From the NCBI GenBank assembly GCA_937927965.1, contig CALEZA010000106.1, positions 1 through 13,656 on the forward strand: a stretch of 13,656 nucleotides of DNA, written 5' to 3'. A program made the translations under genes and the position numbers. Positions 1 through 8,683 of this stretch are shown here, piece by piece. The notes beneath the pieces were generated by a model that was given only the letters and a program-made list of their open reading frames with translations, ran no database searches and had not been told where the DNA came from. Each line of letters opens with the position of its first letter. The stretch's first letter is position 1. The DNA is from an uncultured Candidatus Planktophila sp. GTDB lineage: Bacteria > Actinomycetota > Actinomycetes > Nanopelagicales > Nanopelagicaceae.

Positions 1-25
1 TAACATCCACCACGATTATTGCCAT
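1..25 (-). CDS. purS: PurS, phosphoribosylformylglycinamidine synthase small subunit (5' end only)
   Basis: Only the first eight codons are inside the window (MAIIVVDV); the gene runs off the left edge. The call rests on three points. The N-terminus resembles actinobacterial PurS proteins, which typically begin M-x-x-VVVDV. The gene follows purC on the same strand after a 19-bp gap. It has a good ribosome binding site, AAGGAG about 7 bases before the ATG. PurS is the small structural subunit of the PurLQS complex that makes FGAM from FGAR, ATP and glutamine. purQ and purL would be expected next, outside the window. The fragment alone is too short for a firm identification, so context carries most of the weight. 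Confidence 0.7.
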
Positions 26-44
26 TTCATTCTCCTTTGCTTGG

Positions 45-926
45 TTAAAACTTATTTCCAGTAATGCGTTCAAATGCCTCTTCATATCGAGCAGCCGTCT
101 TCTCGATAATTTCTTGTGGGAGTTCAGGTGGTGGAGACTTCTTGTCCCACCCGCTAGAACTCAACCAATCGCGAACAAATTGCTTATCAAATGAAGGTTG
201 CGTAGCACCTGGGTGCCACATGGATGCTTCCCAAAAGCGAGAAGAATCAGGAGTCAGCGCCTCATCTCCCCAAGTGATAGTGCCTTCTGAGTTTGCACCG
301 AATTCAAATTTCGTATCTGCAAGGATGATTCCGCGACTTGCTGCATATTCTGCTGCAGTGTCATAGAGCTTGAGTGTGATATCACGAAGGTCTTCTGCAA
401 TATCTCTTCCTACAATTCTCACAGCGCTGTCGAAATCAATATTGATATCGTGATCTCCCACTTCAGCTTTCGTCGCTGGTGTGAAAATACATGAGGGAAG
501 TTGTGAGCCATCGAGTAGCCCTGCTGGAAGGTCATTGCCGCAGATTGAAGAGCTCTCGCGATACTCAACCAGTCCGCTTCCTGTGAGATATCCACGAGCA
601 ACACATTCGATCGGAAACATCTCAAGGGGTTGCACAATCACAGCGCGATCGCTCACAGATCCAGGAACATCCTCACTAATGATGTGGTTGGGGACAATAT
701 CTGCCAGGAGCTCAAACCAGAAGAGCGATAACTGGGTCAAAATCGCGCCTTTATTGGGGATTGTTGAAGGTAGAACCCAATCAAAGGCAGAGATTCGATC
801 TGATGCGACGAGAAGAATTTCCCCTTCATCGTTGGAGTAAAGGTCACGAACCTTGCCTGTGCGGATGTGAGTCCATCCATCAATCTGCAAGGCAGGTGGT
901 GCGCCCGCTGCTCCAAATCCACTCAT
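45..926 (-). CDS. purC: Phosphoribosylaminoimidazole-succinocarboxamide (SAICAR) synthase
   Basis: PurC ligates aspartate to CAIR using ATP to give SAICAR, in de novo IMP synthesis in the cytoplasm. The protein has 293 residues, a normal length for the longer bacterial/fungal-type SAICAR synthases. Visible motifs are the N-terminal GKVRDLY nucleotide-binding strand (24-30), ASDRISAFDWVLPS (41-54), the first family signature around PIECVARGYLTGSG (105-118) and the second signature LADTKFEFG (202-210). LTPDSSRFW (224-232) follows, and the end is helical. The ATG overlaps the purB TGA by 4 bp (ATGA), and I see no good Shine-Dalgarno just upstream. Translation is therefore probably coupled to purB. 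The frame is intact and all hallmark motifs are present. Confidence 0.96.
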   Translation of the reverse strand: MSGFGAAGAPPALQIDGWTHIRTGKVRDLYSNDEGEILLVASDRISAFDWVLPSTIPNKGAILTQLSLFWFELLADIVPNHIISEDVPGSVSDRAVIVQPLEMFPIECVARGYLTGSGLVEYRESSSICGNDLPAGLLDGSQLPSCIFTPATKAEVGDHDINIDFDSAVRIVGRDIAEDLRDITLKLYDTAAEYAASRGIILADTKFEFGANSEGTITWGDEALTPDSSRFWEASMWHPGATQPSFDKQFVRDWLSSSGWDKKSPPPELPQEIIEKTAARYEEAFERITGNKF

Positions 927-2326
927 CGAATAGAACCCGGTGTGTAGGTGGCTGCCTCTGGAAAGCGTGAAGTAACTGACTCAACGCGAGCAATTACACG
1001 AGCAACTTGGTCTTGAGCGTCGCCTGTGAAATCAAGTGGAGAACCAATAAGAGCATCAAGGCCAGCACGATCAAATGGAATTCGTGTATCTGCCGCTAGT
1101 GCATCAAGCACTCCATTTGGGCGACCTTCACGCATTCCGAGTGCCGCAGCAACTGCATGCTCTTTGATTGCTTCATGGGCAACTTCGCGTCCTACTCCAG
1201 CTTTAACAGAGGCCATGAGTATCTTTGTTGTTGCAAGGAATGGAAGATAGCGATTGAGTTCTGCGTCAATAACTGCAGGAAACGCTCCAAACTCCTTAAG
1301 AACCGTCAACATCGTCTCCAACAATCCATCAATTGCATAGAAGGCATCTGCAATAGCGACACGGCGAACAACACTGCAGGAGACATCGCCTTCATTCCAT
1401 TGATTGCCTGCAAGTTCTGAAACCATTGATGCATATCCACGGAGAATGACTGTCAATCCATTCACGCGCTCACAAGAGCGAGTATTCATCTTGTGAGGCA
1501 TTGCAGATGAACCAACTTGGCCTTCTTTAAATCCTTCTGTCACAAGTTCTGCTCCTGCCATCAATCGAATCGATGTGGCAAGAGATGATGGTGAGGCTGC
1601 TAACTGAACGAGAGTTGTGACTACTTCATAATCGAGTGAGCGTGGATAAACCTGACCTGTGGAATCCAAGATGCGATCAAAACCAAGTTCAGCAGCAATC
1701 GATTCCTCAAGCTTGTGATGAGCTTGGCTACTTCCAAGAAGATCTATTGAATCTTGCGCTGTTCCCACAGGTCCCTTAATTCCACGCATGGGATAACGAC
1801 TTTGAAGGCTCTCTAGCCGCTCAAATGCATAGAGAAGTTCCTCTGCAGCTGAAGCAAAACGCTTTCCTAAGGTTGTTATCTGTGCTGGCACATTGTGAGA
1901 TCTGCCCGCAATCGGCTGATCTGCATAGAGCGCGGCCTTAGCTGCAAGAACAGCCAGTAAAGCGACAACTTTATCGCGCACAATTACCAAGCCATCGCGG
2001 ATTTGAAGAGCCTCAATATTTTCTGTGAGATCGCGGCTTGTCATTCCTGCATGGATTGCTTCATGGCCAGCAAGAGCGTTGAATTCTTCAATGCGAGCCT
2101 TCACATCATGGCGTGTGATTTTCTCTCGTGCATCAATGGATGCACGATCAACTTTCTCAATCACTTTCTCATAATCTGCAATAACTTCAGGTGAGATGGC
2201 ATGGCCGAGAGTAGATTGAGCTCGAGCAACAGCAATCCAAAGCTTGCGCTCCGCGATGATTTTCTGCTCTGCCGCAAAAACCTGCCGCATCTCTTTAGAT
2301 GCATAACGATCTGCAAGTACGCTCAT
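923..2326 (-). CDS. purB: Adenylosuccinate lyase
   Basis: PurB cleaves fumarate from SAICAR (giving AICAR) and from adenylosuccinate (giving AMP), so it acts in both the IMP and AMP branches served by this operon. It belongs to the fumarase/aspartase superfamily. The 467-residue protein has RHDV (72-75), IHAGMTSRDLTEN (91-103), GRSHNVPAQITTLGKRF (141-157, with the conserved active-site histidine at 144) and the flexible signature loop SSAMPHKMN (273-281) with its catalytic serine. The GRSHNVPAQ and TTLGKR wording is, from memory, typical of actinobacterial and human-like PurB. The ATG overlaps the purD TGA by 4 bp. A GGGAG Shine-Dalgarno lies about 7 bases upstream, inside purD. The reading frame is complete. 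Confidence 0.96.
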   Translation of the reverse strand: MSVLADRYASKEMRQVFAAEQKIIAERKLWIAVARAQSTLGHAISPEVIADYEKVIEKVDRASIDAREKITRHDVKARIEEFNALAGHEAIHAGMTSRDLTENIEALQIRDGLVIVRDKVVALLAVLAAKAALYADQPIAGRSHNVPAQITTLGKRFASAAEELLYAFERLESLQSRYPMRGIKGPVGTAQDSIDLLGSSQAHHKLEESIAAELGFDRILDSTGQVYPRSLDYEVVTTLVQLAASPSSLATSIRLMAGAELVTEGFKEGQVGSSAMPHKMNTRSCERVNGLTVILRGYASMVSELAGNQWNEGDVSCSVVRRVAIADAFYAIDGLLETMLTVLKEFGAFPAVIDAELNRYLPFLATTKILMASVKAGVGREVAHEAIKEHAVAAALGMREGRPNGVLDALAADTRIPFDRAGLDALIGSPLDFTGDAQDQVARVIARVESVTSRFPEAATYTPGSIR

Positions 2327-3558
2327 GACTTACTCCCTGCTGCTTGTAGTGCTATGTCGGAACGATAGAAAGAATTATCGAGGCAAACCCCTTTGATGGT
2401 TGCATAGGCTTGAGTGCGTGCCTGCTCAAGATCCTTACCAATTCCCGTAACGGTGAGGACTCGTCCGCCGCTGGAGAGAAGTTTGCCTTCTTTCAGTGCG
2501 GTGCCTGCGTGATAAATAGTTGCGCCATTGCTTTCAGGCAACGAAATCTCACCACCAACTTCGGGCTTATCTGGATACCCACCTGATGCCAACACAACCG
2601 TAACGGCTGCATCATCTCTCCATGTAAGGAAGGAATCATCGAGATTATCTGTAGCTGCCTTATAGAGAAGAGTTGCAAGAGGAGTCTGAAGTCGTGGAAT
2701 AAGAACTTGAGTCTCTGGATCGCCAAATCGTGCATTGAATTCAATTACTCGAATGCCTTGAGATGTAAGAGCAAGACCTGCATACAACAAGCCCACGAAA
2801 GGAGTTCCACGAGCTGCCATCTCAGCGATCATTGGAGCTAAGACCTTCTCATAAGTCTCTTCGACGATATCTTCTGGTGCCCAAGGAAGAGGTGAATATG
2901 CCCCCATTCCGCCTGTGTTTGGACCTGCATCACCATCATGTGCTCGCTTGAAATCTTGCGCTGGCTCCATCGCTAAAACATTGCGACCATCTGAAATTCC
3001 AAAGAGAGAAATTTCAGGTCCATCGAGAAATTCTTCGATCACCACTCGCGAACATGAGAGAGCGTGATTAAGTGCCACATCTCTATCTTCTGTAACAACA
3101 ACACCTTTACCTGCTGCCAATCCATCATCTTTAACAACATAAGGAGAACCAAATGTGTCGAGAGCTTTTTCAATCTCGCTTTGTGTTGTGCAAGTAAAAC
3201 TATGTGCAGTGGGAACTCCCGCATCACGCATCACACCTTTTGCAAAATCTTTTGAGCCTTCGAGTTGAGCAGCAGCTTGTGAAGGTCCAAAGACAGGAAT
3301 GCCGATTGCACGAATAACATCTGCGGCGCCATTGACCAGCGGAACCTCAGGGCCAATCACAACAAGATCTACTTGAAGAGTGTGGGCAAGGGATGCAATT
3401 GCAGCATTGTCAGTGATTGCAAGAGGATGAATCTTCGCAAATTCAGCGATGCCTGGATTTCCTGGAGCAACATGGAGCTCAGTGCAGGCTGTATCTGCTT
3501 GCAGTCCTAGTGCGAGTGCGTGTTCACGACCGCCGCTTCCGACTAGGAGGATTTTCAT
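2323..3558 (-). CDS. purD: Phosphoribosylamine-glycine ligase (GAR synthetase)
   Basis: PurD joins glycine to 5-phosphoribosylamine with ATP, the second step of purine synthesis. The 411-residue protein shows the N-terminal LVGSGGREHALA loop (5-16), the ATP-grasp region starting near GSKDFAKGVM (101-110), YVVKDDGLAAGKGVVV (140-155), VVIEEFLDGPEISLF (172-186), the DGDAGPNTGGMGAYSP loop (208-223) and the GARS signature RFGDPETQ (277-284). The length is normal for a monofunctional PurD; it is not fused to PurM or PurN. The ATG lies 2 bp after the purA stop. A purine-rich AAGGA sits about 13 bases upstream inside the purA 3' end, somewhat far for an ideal site, so coupling to purA is likely. Confidence 0.96.
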   Translation of the reverse strand: MKILLVGSGGREHALALGLQADTACTELHVAPGNPGIAEFAKIHPLAITDNAAIASLAHTLQVDLVVIGPEVPLVNGAADVIRAIGIPVFGPSQAAAQLEGSKDFAKGVMRDAGVPTAHSFTCTTQSEIEKALDTFGSPYVVKDDGLAAGKGVVVTEDRDVALNHALSCSRVVIEEFLDGPEISLFGISDGRNVLAMEPAQDFKRAHDGDAGPNTGGMGAYSPLPWAPEDIVEETYEKVLAPMIAEMAARGTPFVGLLYAGLALTSQGIRVIEFNARFGDPETQVLIPRLQTPLATLLYKAATDNLDDSFLTWRDDAAVTVVLASGGYPDKPEVGGEISLPESNGATIYHAGTALKEGKLLSSGGRVLTVTGIGKDLEQARTQAYATIKGVCLDNSFYRSDIALQAAGSKS

Positions 3559-3560
3559 AT

Positions 3561-4877
<1,317 letters not shown>

Positions 4878-5912
4878 TTACTTAAGTAGTGATGTTCCAG
4901 TTGAACGAAGATCTTCGCAAGCAAGTGCTACGCGAGCTGCAATACCAGCTTCTGCAGCCTTGCCCCATGCGCGTGGATCGTAAGCCTTCTTATTTCCGAT
5001 CTCGCCATCAATCTTCAAGACTCCGTCATAGTTCTTCATGACATGGTCAACAACAGGGCGTGTAAATGCATACTGAGTATCTGTATCGATATTCATCTTA
5101 ATCACGCCGTAATCGAGTGAATCACGAATCTCTGAAAGAAGTGAGCCAGAGCCACCGTGGAATACGAGATCCATAGGCTTGCTTCCTGCAGCTAGACCAA
5201 GCTTTGCAGCAACAGCATCTTGGAGGTCCTTGAGAATTCCTGGGCTAAGCACAACATTGCCTGGCTTATAAACACCGTGCACATTTCCGAATGTTGCAGC
5301 AACCATGTAACGACCGTTAGATCCATCGCCCAAAGTTTCAAGTGTCATGAGTGCATCCTCAGGTGTTGAATAGAGCTTTGCATCATGCTTTGCTTCAATT
5401 CCGTCTTCTTCTCCACCAACAACACCGATTTCAATTTCAAGAATTGTGTTAGCAGCTACTGACTTTGCAAGAAGTTCCTTAGCAATCTTCATATTCTCTT
5501 TCATGTCGACAGCTGAGCCGTCCCACATGTGTGAGTTAAAGAGTGGCTTCAATCCATCCTTGACACGCTGTGCACCGATTTCAAGAAGTGGACGCATAAA
5601 TGTGTCGAGCTTCTCTGCTGGGCAGTGATCTGTGTGGATTCCAATATTGACGTTGTAATTCTTTGCAACAACATGTGCGAACTCAGCGAGAGCAACTGCT
5701 CCATCGACTTGGTTCTTTACAGTTGAACCTGATGCGTACTCTGCTCCACCCCAAGAGAACTGGATAATTCCGTCAGAACCCGCTTCTGCGAATCCGCGGA
5801 TAGCTCCAATGATTGTTTGTGAAGAAGAAACATTGATTGCTGGGTATGCAAACTTTCCGGCCTTAGCGCGGTTCAACATCTCTGCATACACTTCAGGGGT
5901 TGCAATTGGCAT
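4878..5912 (-). CDS. fba: Class II fructose-1,6-bisphosphate aldolase (zinc-dependent)
   Basis: The enzyme reversibly splits fructose-1,6-bisphosphate into DHAP and glyceraldehyde-3-phosphate in glycolysis and gluconeogenesis. I place the start at 5912, giving 344 residues beginning MPIATPEVYAEML. This matches the N-terminus I recall for M. tuberculosis Fba and is preceded by TTGGAG about 7 bases upstream. An ATG further out at 5957 would add 15 unsupported residues. Visible motifs are HTDHC (93-97, with catalytic Asp95 and zinc ligand His96), SHMWDGSA (127-134), EIEIGVVGGEEDG (159-171), FGNVHGVYKPG (208-218, zinc ligand His212), FHGGSGS (251-257, zinc ligand His252) and NIDTDTQYAFTRP (274-286). 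The ending helices are intact. It is the first gene of the purine run and probably shares its transcript. Confidence 0.96.
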   Translation of the reverse strand: MPIATPEVYAEMLNRAKAGKFAYPAINVSSSQTIIGAIRGFAEAGSDGIIQFSWGGAEYASGSTVKNQVDGAVALAEFAHVVAKNYNVNIGIHTDHCPAEKLDTFMRPLLEIGAQRVKDGLKPLFNSHMWDGSAVDMKENMKIAKELLAKSVAANTILEIEIGVVGGEEDGIEAKHDAKLYSTPEDALMTLETLGDGSNGRYMVAATFGNVHGVYKPGNVVLSPGILKDLQDAVAAKLGLAAGSKPMDLVFHGGSGSLLSEIRDSLDYGVIKMNIDTDTQYAFTRPVVDHVMKNYDGVLKIDGEIGNKKAYDPRAWGKAAEAGIAARVALACEDLRSTGTSLLK

Positions 5913-6017
5913 GATGACTCCAATGGGTAGATCGAAGGGTGTAAACCCAATCCGCAAGGCACCATTGGCTCGTCGAGAGGCTTACGGCTAATCCAACCAC
6001 CTACCCCCGCGTAAGCG

Positions 6018-6042
6018 AAAATCGCCATCCCGCCTGAGGCGA
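6018..6042 (-). terminator. Weak terminator-like hairpin on the minus strand
   Basis: Read leftward, TCGCC (complement of 6038-6042) can pair with GGCGA (complement of 6022-6026) across an 11-nt loop, followed directly by TTTT. It lies 4 bp after the stop of the small ORF 6047-6145 and before fba. The stem is only 5 bp and the T-run only 4, so this could be chance. If real, it would end a short leader or small-gene transcript ahead of fba, or act as an attenuator. Confidence 0.25.
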
Positions 6043-6046
6043 AAAG

Positions 6047-6145
6047 TCAGCGCAAAATCTTCTGAATCAGGGCTATCAGGGCTGAGAGGAGGGCTGGGTT
6101 GCTCAGGAATTTAAGGAGGTAGCTAAGGAAGGTAATTAAGGTCAT
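6047..6145 (-). CDS. Possible 32-residue hydrophobic small protein
   Basis: An ATG at 6145 opens a 32-codon frame starting MTLITFLSYLLKFLSN and ending in an amphipathic-looking segment (ALLSALIALIQKILR). It has 13 Leu/Ile in the visible pattern, few charges (two Lys, one Arg) and no acidic residues. A strong GGAGGAGA stands about 15 or more bases upstream of the ATG, too far to be ideal. A GTG at 6232 in the same frame would give 61 residues, with a GGAGG site about 8 bases upstream, but its N-terminal half does not look protein-like. Small membrane proteins, leader peptides and type I toxins share this look. I recognise no family, and a chance ORF is quite possible. Confidence 0.25.
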   Translation of the reverse strand: MTLITFLSYLLKFLSNPALLSALIALIQKILR

Positions 6146-6248
6146 GGGCAGATGGTGGCTATCTCCTCCAGGGAAGGTGAGAGGGGATGTGCGCTCTGGG
6201 GAGAAGTATTGGTGCTGGCAACTCCTAGGCACCGAGCCCTCCTCCTTG

Positions 6249-6254
6249 TAACCT
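6249..6254 (+). promoter_or_regulatory. Possible -10 box of a leaderless acs promoter
   Basis: TAACCT fits the TANNNT actinobacterial -10 pattern and ends 8 bases before the acs ATG at 6263, so transcription could begin at or next to the start codon. No Shine-Dalgarno is visible before that ATG, which agrees with a leaderless mRNA. No convincing -35 box is seen. Confidence 0.35.
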
Positions 6255-6262
6255 GCCTATCC

Positions 6263-8218
6263 ATGAGCACTGAGTCCTTGGAAAATCTCTCCTCCGAAAA
6301 CCGCACCTTTGCCCCCTCTCCAGAGTTTGCAGCGCAAGCTAATGCCCAAGCAGATCTCTATGAAGAGGCAGAGAGGGACCCTCTGGCTTTCTGGGAGCGC
6401 CAAGCTCACGCACTGACTTGGGAGCAACCATGGGGAAAAACATTGGAGTGGAATCCGCCCTTTGCCCAATGGTTTGTGGGAGGAAAGATCAATGCCTCCG
6501 TCAACGCGTTGGATCGACATGTCGCACAAGGTCATGGTGGTCGCATCGCTTTCCACTTTGAAGGAGAGCCTGGCGATACTCGCACAATTTCATATGCACA
6601 ACTTCTCACCGATGTGAGTAAAGCTGCCAATGCACTTACTGAGATGGGAATCGTTGCAGGAGATCGCGTTGCAATCTATATGCCGTTAATTCCTGAAGCA
6701 GCCGTTGCCATGCTTGCTTGCGCTCGCATTGGTGCAATCCACTCAGTCGTCTTTGGAGGCTTCTCAGCGGATGCACTTCTCTCGCGCATTCAAGATGCTG
6801 ATGCGAAGTTAGTCATCACAGCAGATGGTGGATTTAGAAAAGGTGCAGCTTTTGCTCTCAAGCCTGCAGTAGATGAAGCTCTCTCGGGTTCAACAAATGT
6901 AAAGCAAGTATTAGTTGTTAAGCGCACAGGTCAAGAGACAGCTTGGAATGATGGTCGTGATATTTGGTGGCATGAGATTGTTAATCGCCAACCATCTACT
7001 CACACACCTGAGTTCTTCGATAGTGAGCACCCGCTCTTTATTTTGTATACATCGGGAACTACAGCAAAACCAAAGGGAATTTTCCACACAACGGGCGGGT
7101 ATCTCACTCAAGTTGCCTACACACATAAAGCAGTCTTTGACATTAAACCTGGTAGCGATGTCTATTGGTGCACAGCCGATGTTGGATGGATTACTGGCCA
7201 CTCCTACATGGTCTATGGGCCACTGATCAACGGCGCAACCCAAGTGATGTATGAAGGAACTCCTGATACACCACACAAGGGAAGAGTCTTTGAAATCATC
7301 GAGAAGTATGGTGTGACCATCCTCTACACCGCTCCCACACTCATCCGCACTTGGATGAAATGGGGCGAAGAACATCCCAATAAATTCAATCTCTCCACTC
7401 TCAGACTTCTAGGTTCTGTTGGAGAACCGATCAATCCTGAAGCATGGATCTGGTATCGCCATGTTGTTGGTGGAAATCGCTGTCCGATTGTTGACACATG
7501 GTGGCAGACGGAGACAGGGGCAATCATGATCTCTCCTCTGCCAGGAGTTACTGCGACTAAACCTGGTTCTGCAATGAAACCTCTTCCTGGCATTAGTGCG
7601 AAAGTTGTTGATGATAACGGCGTTCCTGTAGGAGATGGACATGGTGGTTATCTCATTCTCGACAAACCGTGGCCATCTATGTTGCGAGGTATTTGGGGAG
7701 AGCAAGAGCGTTACAAAGAGACTTACTGGTCTAGGTGGGACGGCGTTTATTTTGCTGGCGATGGTGCAAAGCTCGATGATGATGGAGCGATTTGGTTGAT
7801 GGGTCGTGTTGACGATGTGATGAATGTTTCTGGGCATCGCATCTCAACAACTGAAGTGGAATCAGCACTTGTCTCCCATGAGAGCGTTGCTGAGGCAGCT
7901 GTAGTTGGTGCTGCCGATTCCATGACAGGTCAGGCGATTGTTGCCTTTGTAATTTTGCGCGGAGGCGTCAACCATCTTGAAGGAGATGCTCTGGTGAAGC
8001 AGCTTCGAGATCATGTGACAAAAGAAATTGGCGCAATCGCTAAACCTCGCCAAATTATGGTGGTCAATGAACTTCCAAAGACGCGAAGTGGAAAGATTAT
8101 GCGCCGACTTCTCAAAGATGTGGCCGAGAATCGCGCAGTAGGAGATTCAACAACCCTGGCAGATCCGAATGTGATGAAGCTGATTTCTGAAGGGTTAAAG
8201 ACCTCTACAGAGGATTAG
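6263..8218 (+). CDS. acs: Acetyl-CoA synthetase (AMP-forming)
   Basis: Acs activates acetate to acetyl-CoA via acetyl-AMP in the cytoplasm, allowing scavenged acetate to be used. From the ATG at 6263 the protein has 651 residues, close to the usual family length. An in-frame ATG at 6152 would add 37 unlikely residues. Motifs are the P-loop YTSGTTAKPKG (262-272), WCTADVGWITGHSY (302-315), VDTWWQTETG (410-419) with the acetate-pocket tryptophan, YFAGDGAKLDDDG, and GRVDDVMNVSGHRIST of the hinge. PKTRSGKIMRR carries catalytic Lys611, the residue acetylated by Pat-type enzymes in other bacteria. The gene converges on the CvpA-like gene, and the two 3' ends overlap by 14 bp. The M. tuberculosis locus has the same arrangement of acs facing marP. 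Confidence 0.97.
   Translation: MSTESLENLSSENRTFAPSPEFAAQANAQADLYEEAERDPLAFWERQAHALTWEQPWGKTLEWNPPFAQWFVGGKINASVNALDRHVAQGHGGRIAFHFEGEPGDTRTISYAQLLTDVSKAANALTEMGIVAGDRVAIYMPLIPEAAVAMLACARIGAIHSVVFGGFSADALLSRIQDADAKLVITADGGFRKGAAFALKPAVDEALSGSTNVKQVLVVKRTGQETAWNDGRDIWWHEIVNRQPSTHTPEFFDSEHPLFILYTSGTTAKPKGIFHTTGGYLTQVAYTHKAVFDIKPGSDVYWCTADVGWITGHSYMVYGPLINGATQVMYEGTPDTPHKGRVFEIIEKYGVTILYTAPTLIRTWMKWGEEHPNKFNLSTLRLLGSVGEPINPEAWIWYRHVVGGNRCPIVDTWWQTETGAIMISPLPGVTATKPGSAMKPLPGISAKVVDDNGVPVGDGHGGYLILDKPWPSMLRGIWGEQERYKETYWSRWDGVYFAGDGAKLDDDGAIWLMGRVDDVMNVSGHRISTTEVESALVSHESVAEAAVVGAADSMTGQAIVAFVILRGGVNHLEGDALVKQLRDHVTKEIGAIAKPRQIMVVNELPKTRSGKIMRRLLKDVAENRAVGDSTTLADPNVMKLISEGLKTSTED
8202..8213. repeat. 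Short inverted repeat at the acs/CvpA convergent 3' ends
   Basis: CCTCTACAGAGG is palindromic except for its two central bases. It covers the stop codon of the minus-strand gene and lies just before the acs stop. In the leftward direction the hairpin is followed by TCTTT, so it might weakly end the CvpA-like transcript. The stem is only 4 to 5 bp. Confidence 0.3.
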
Positions 8219-8672
8219 GGAAGTAGCTCTCCACCTTTTCACGAAGATCGTTGAGAATTGATGGTGCATGGTTGCTCATCTGAAGGTAGATCTTGCTCTC
8301 TGCGATGTCATTTTGACCTGTTGTCCATGGAGCCCAGAGAAGAACAGTTCCAATCAAATACGAGAGAACAATTACCTTCACTGCCTCCAGAGCAGCTCCA
8401 GCCAATGAGTTCAGCCATGCAAATGGTCCTCTAATAATTGTCAGCTTGAGAGCTTTTGCGATGATTGCACCAAGCCAACTTCCCACACCTGCACCAAAGA
8501 AGATTGCAAGAATGACCCATGCACTTTGATTGTATTGAAGTGCAAGATAGAGACCAGCAATAGCACCTGCGATATATCCTGCTGTGCGAAGAAGTGATCT
8601 GATAAATCCATCACGCACTCCGCTAATGATTGCAGCCAGGGCTGCAACTCCCACCACTACATCAAAGATCAT
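8205..8672 (-). CDS. CvpA/MarP-like integral membrane protein without a protease domain
   Basis: This 155-residue membrane protein has four likely helices (about 3-18, 30-46, 51-75 and 96-113). GVRDGFIRSLLRTAGYIAG follows the first helix, the pattern of the CvpA (colicin V production) family. Its place among acs, a thioredoxin lipoprotein, nth and crp matches marP (Rv3671c) of M. tuberculosis, an acid-resistance protease whose CvpA-like N-terminal part anchors a periplasmic serine protease. Here the frame stops about 40 residues after the last helix, with no protease motifs and no protease ORF nearby. The protease half therefore appears to have been lost, or this lineage never had it. A GAGGAG site lies about 8 bases before the ATG. 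The function without the protease is unknown. Confidence 0.8.
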   Translation of the reverse strand: MIFDVVVGVAALAAIISGVRDGFIRSLLRTAGYIAGAIAGLYLALQYNQSAWVILAIFFGAGVGSWLGAIIAKALKLTIIRGPFAWLNSLAGAALEAVKVIVLSYLIGTVLLWAPWTTGQNDIAESKIYLQMSNHAPSILNDLREKVESYFPNPL

Positions 8673-8683
8673 CGCCTACTCCT

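Larger units (their letters stand above)
5913..6262. other. 350-bp divergent intergenic region between fba and acs
   Basis: This is the longest stretch in the window without a convincing gene; the other divergent gaps are 17 and 36 bp. It must hold the promoters of fba (leftward) and acs (rightward). I see a 4- to 5-bp hairpin with T-run near 6018-6042, a short hydrophobic ORF on the minus strand at 6047-6145, three AGGGCT repeats at 6070-6095 and a purine-rich block at 6112-6142. Complementary arms AGGAGGGCT (6087-6095) and AGCCCTCCT (6235-6243) could pair over 140 nt. GGTGCT (6211-6216) and GGCACC (6228-6233) could form a hairpin with one G-U pair. I recognise no known riboswitch or small RNA here. 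Confidence 0.6.

Noticed and set aside
375..386. TGTGATATCACG palindrome resembling a CRP half-site pair
   Set aside because: It lies inside purC and has a 2-base spacer instead of the 6 bases expected between TGTGA and TCACA.
5913..5957. In-frame extension of fba by 15 residues to an ATG at 5957
   Set aside because: The family begins MPIATPEVYAEML, and a TTGGAG ribosome site lies at the right distance from 5912, not from 5957.
6144..6251. 35-codon plus-strand ORF rich in tryptophan (MGRWWLSPPGK...WCWQ) just before acs
   Set aside because: Ribosome site spacing is poor, composition looks random, it overlaps other candidate features, and a Trp-rich leader makes no sense for acs.
6152..6262. 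In-frame extension of acs by 37 residues to an ATG at 6152
   Set aside because: The added residues look unlike any Acs N-terminus, and the 651-residue version from 6263 has normal length and a nearby -10 box.
6911..7375. 154-residue minus-strand ORF inside acs
   Set aside because: It lies opposite the conserved acs core, has no recognisable domain and the composition of an antisense shadow.
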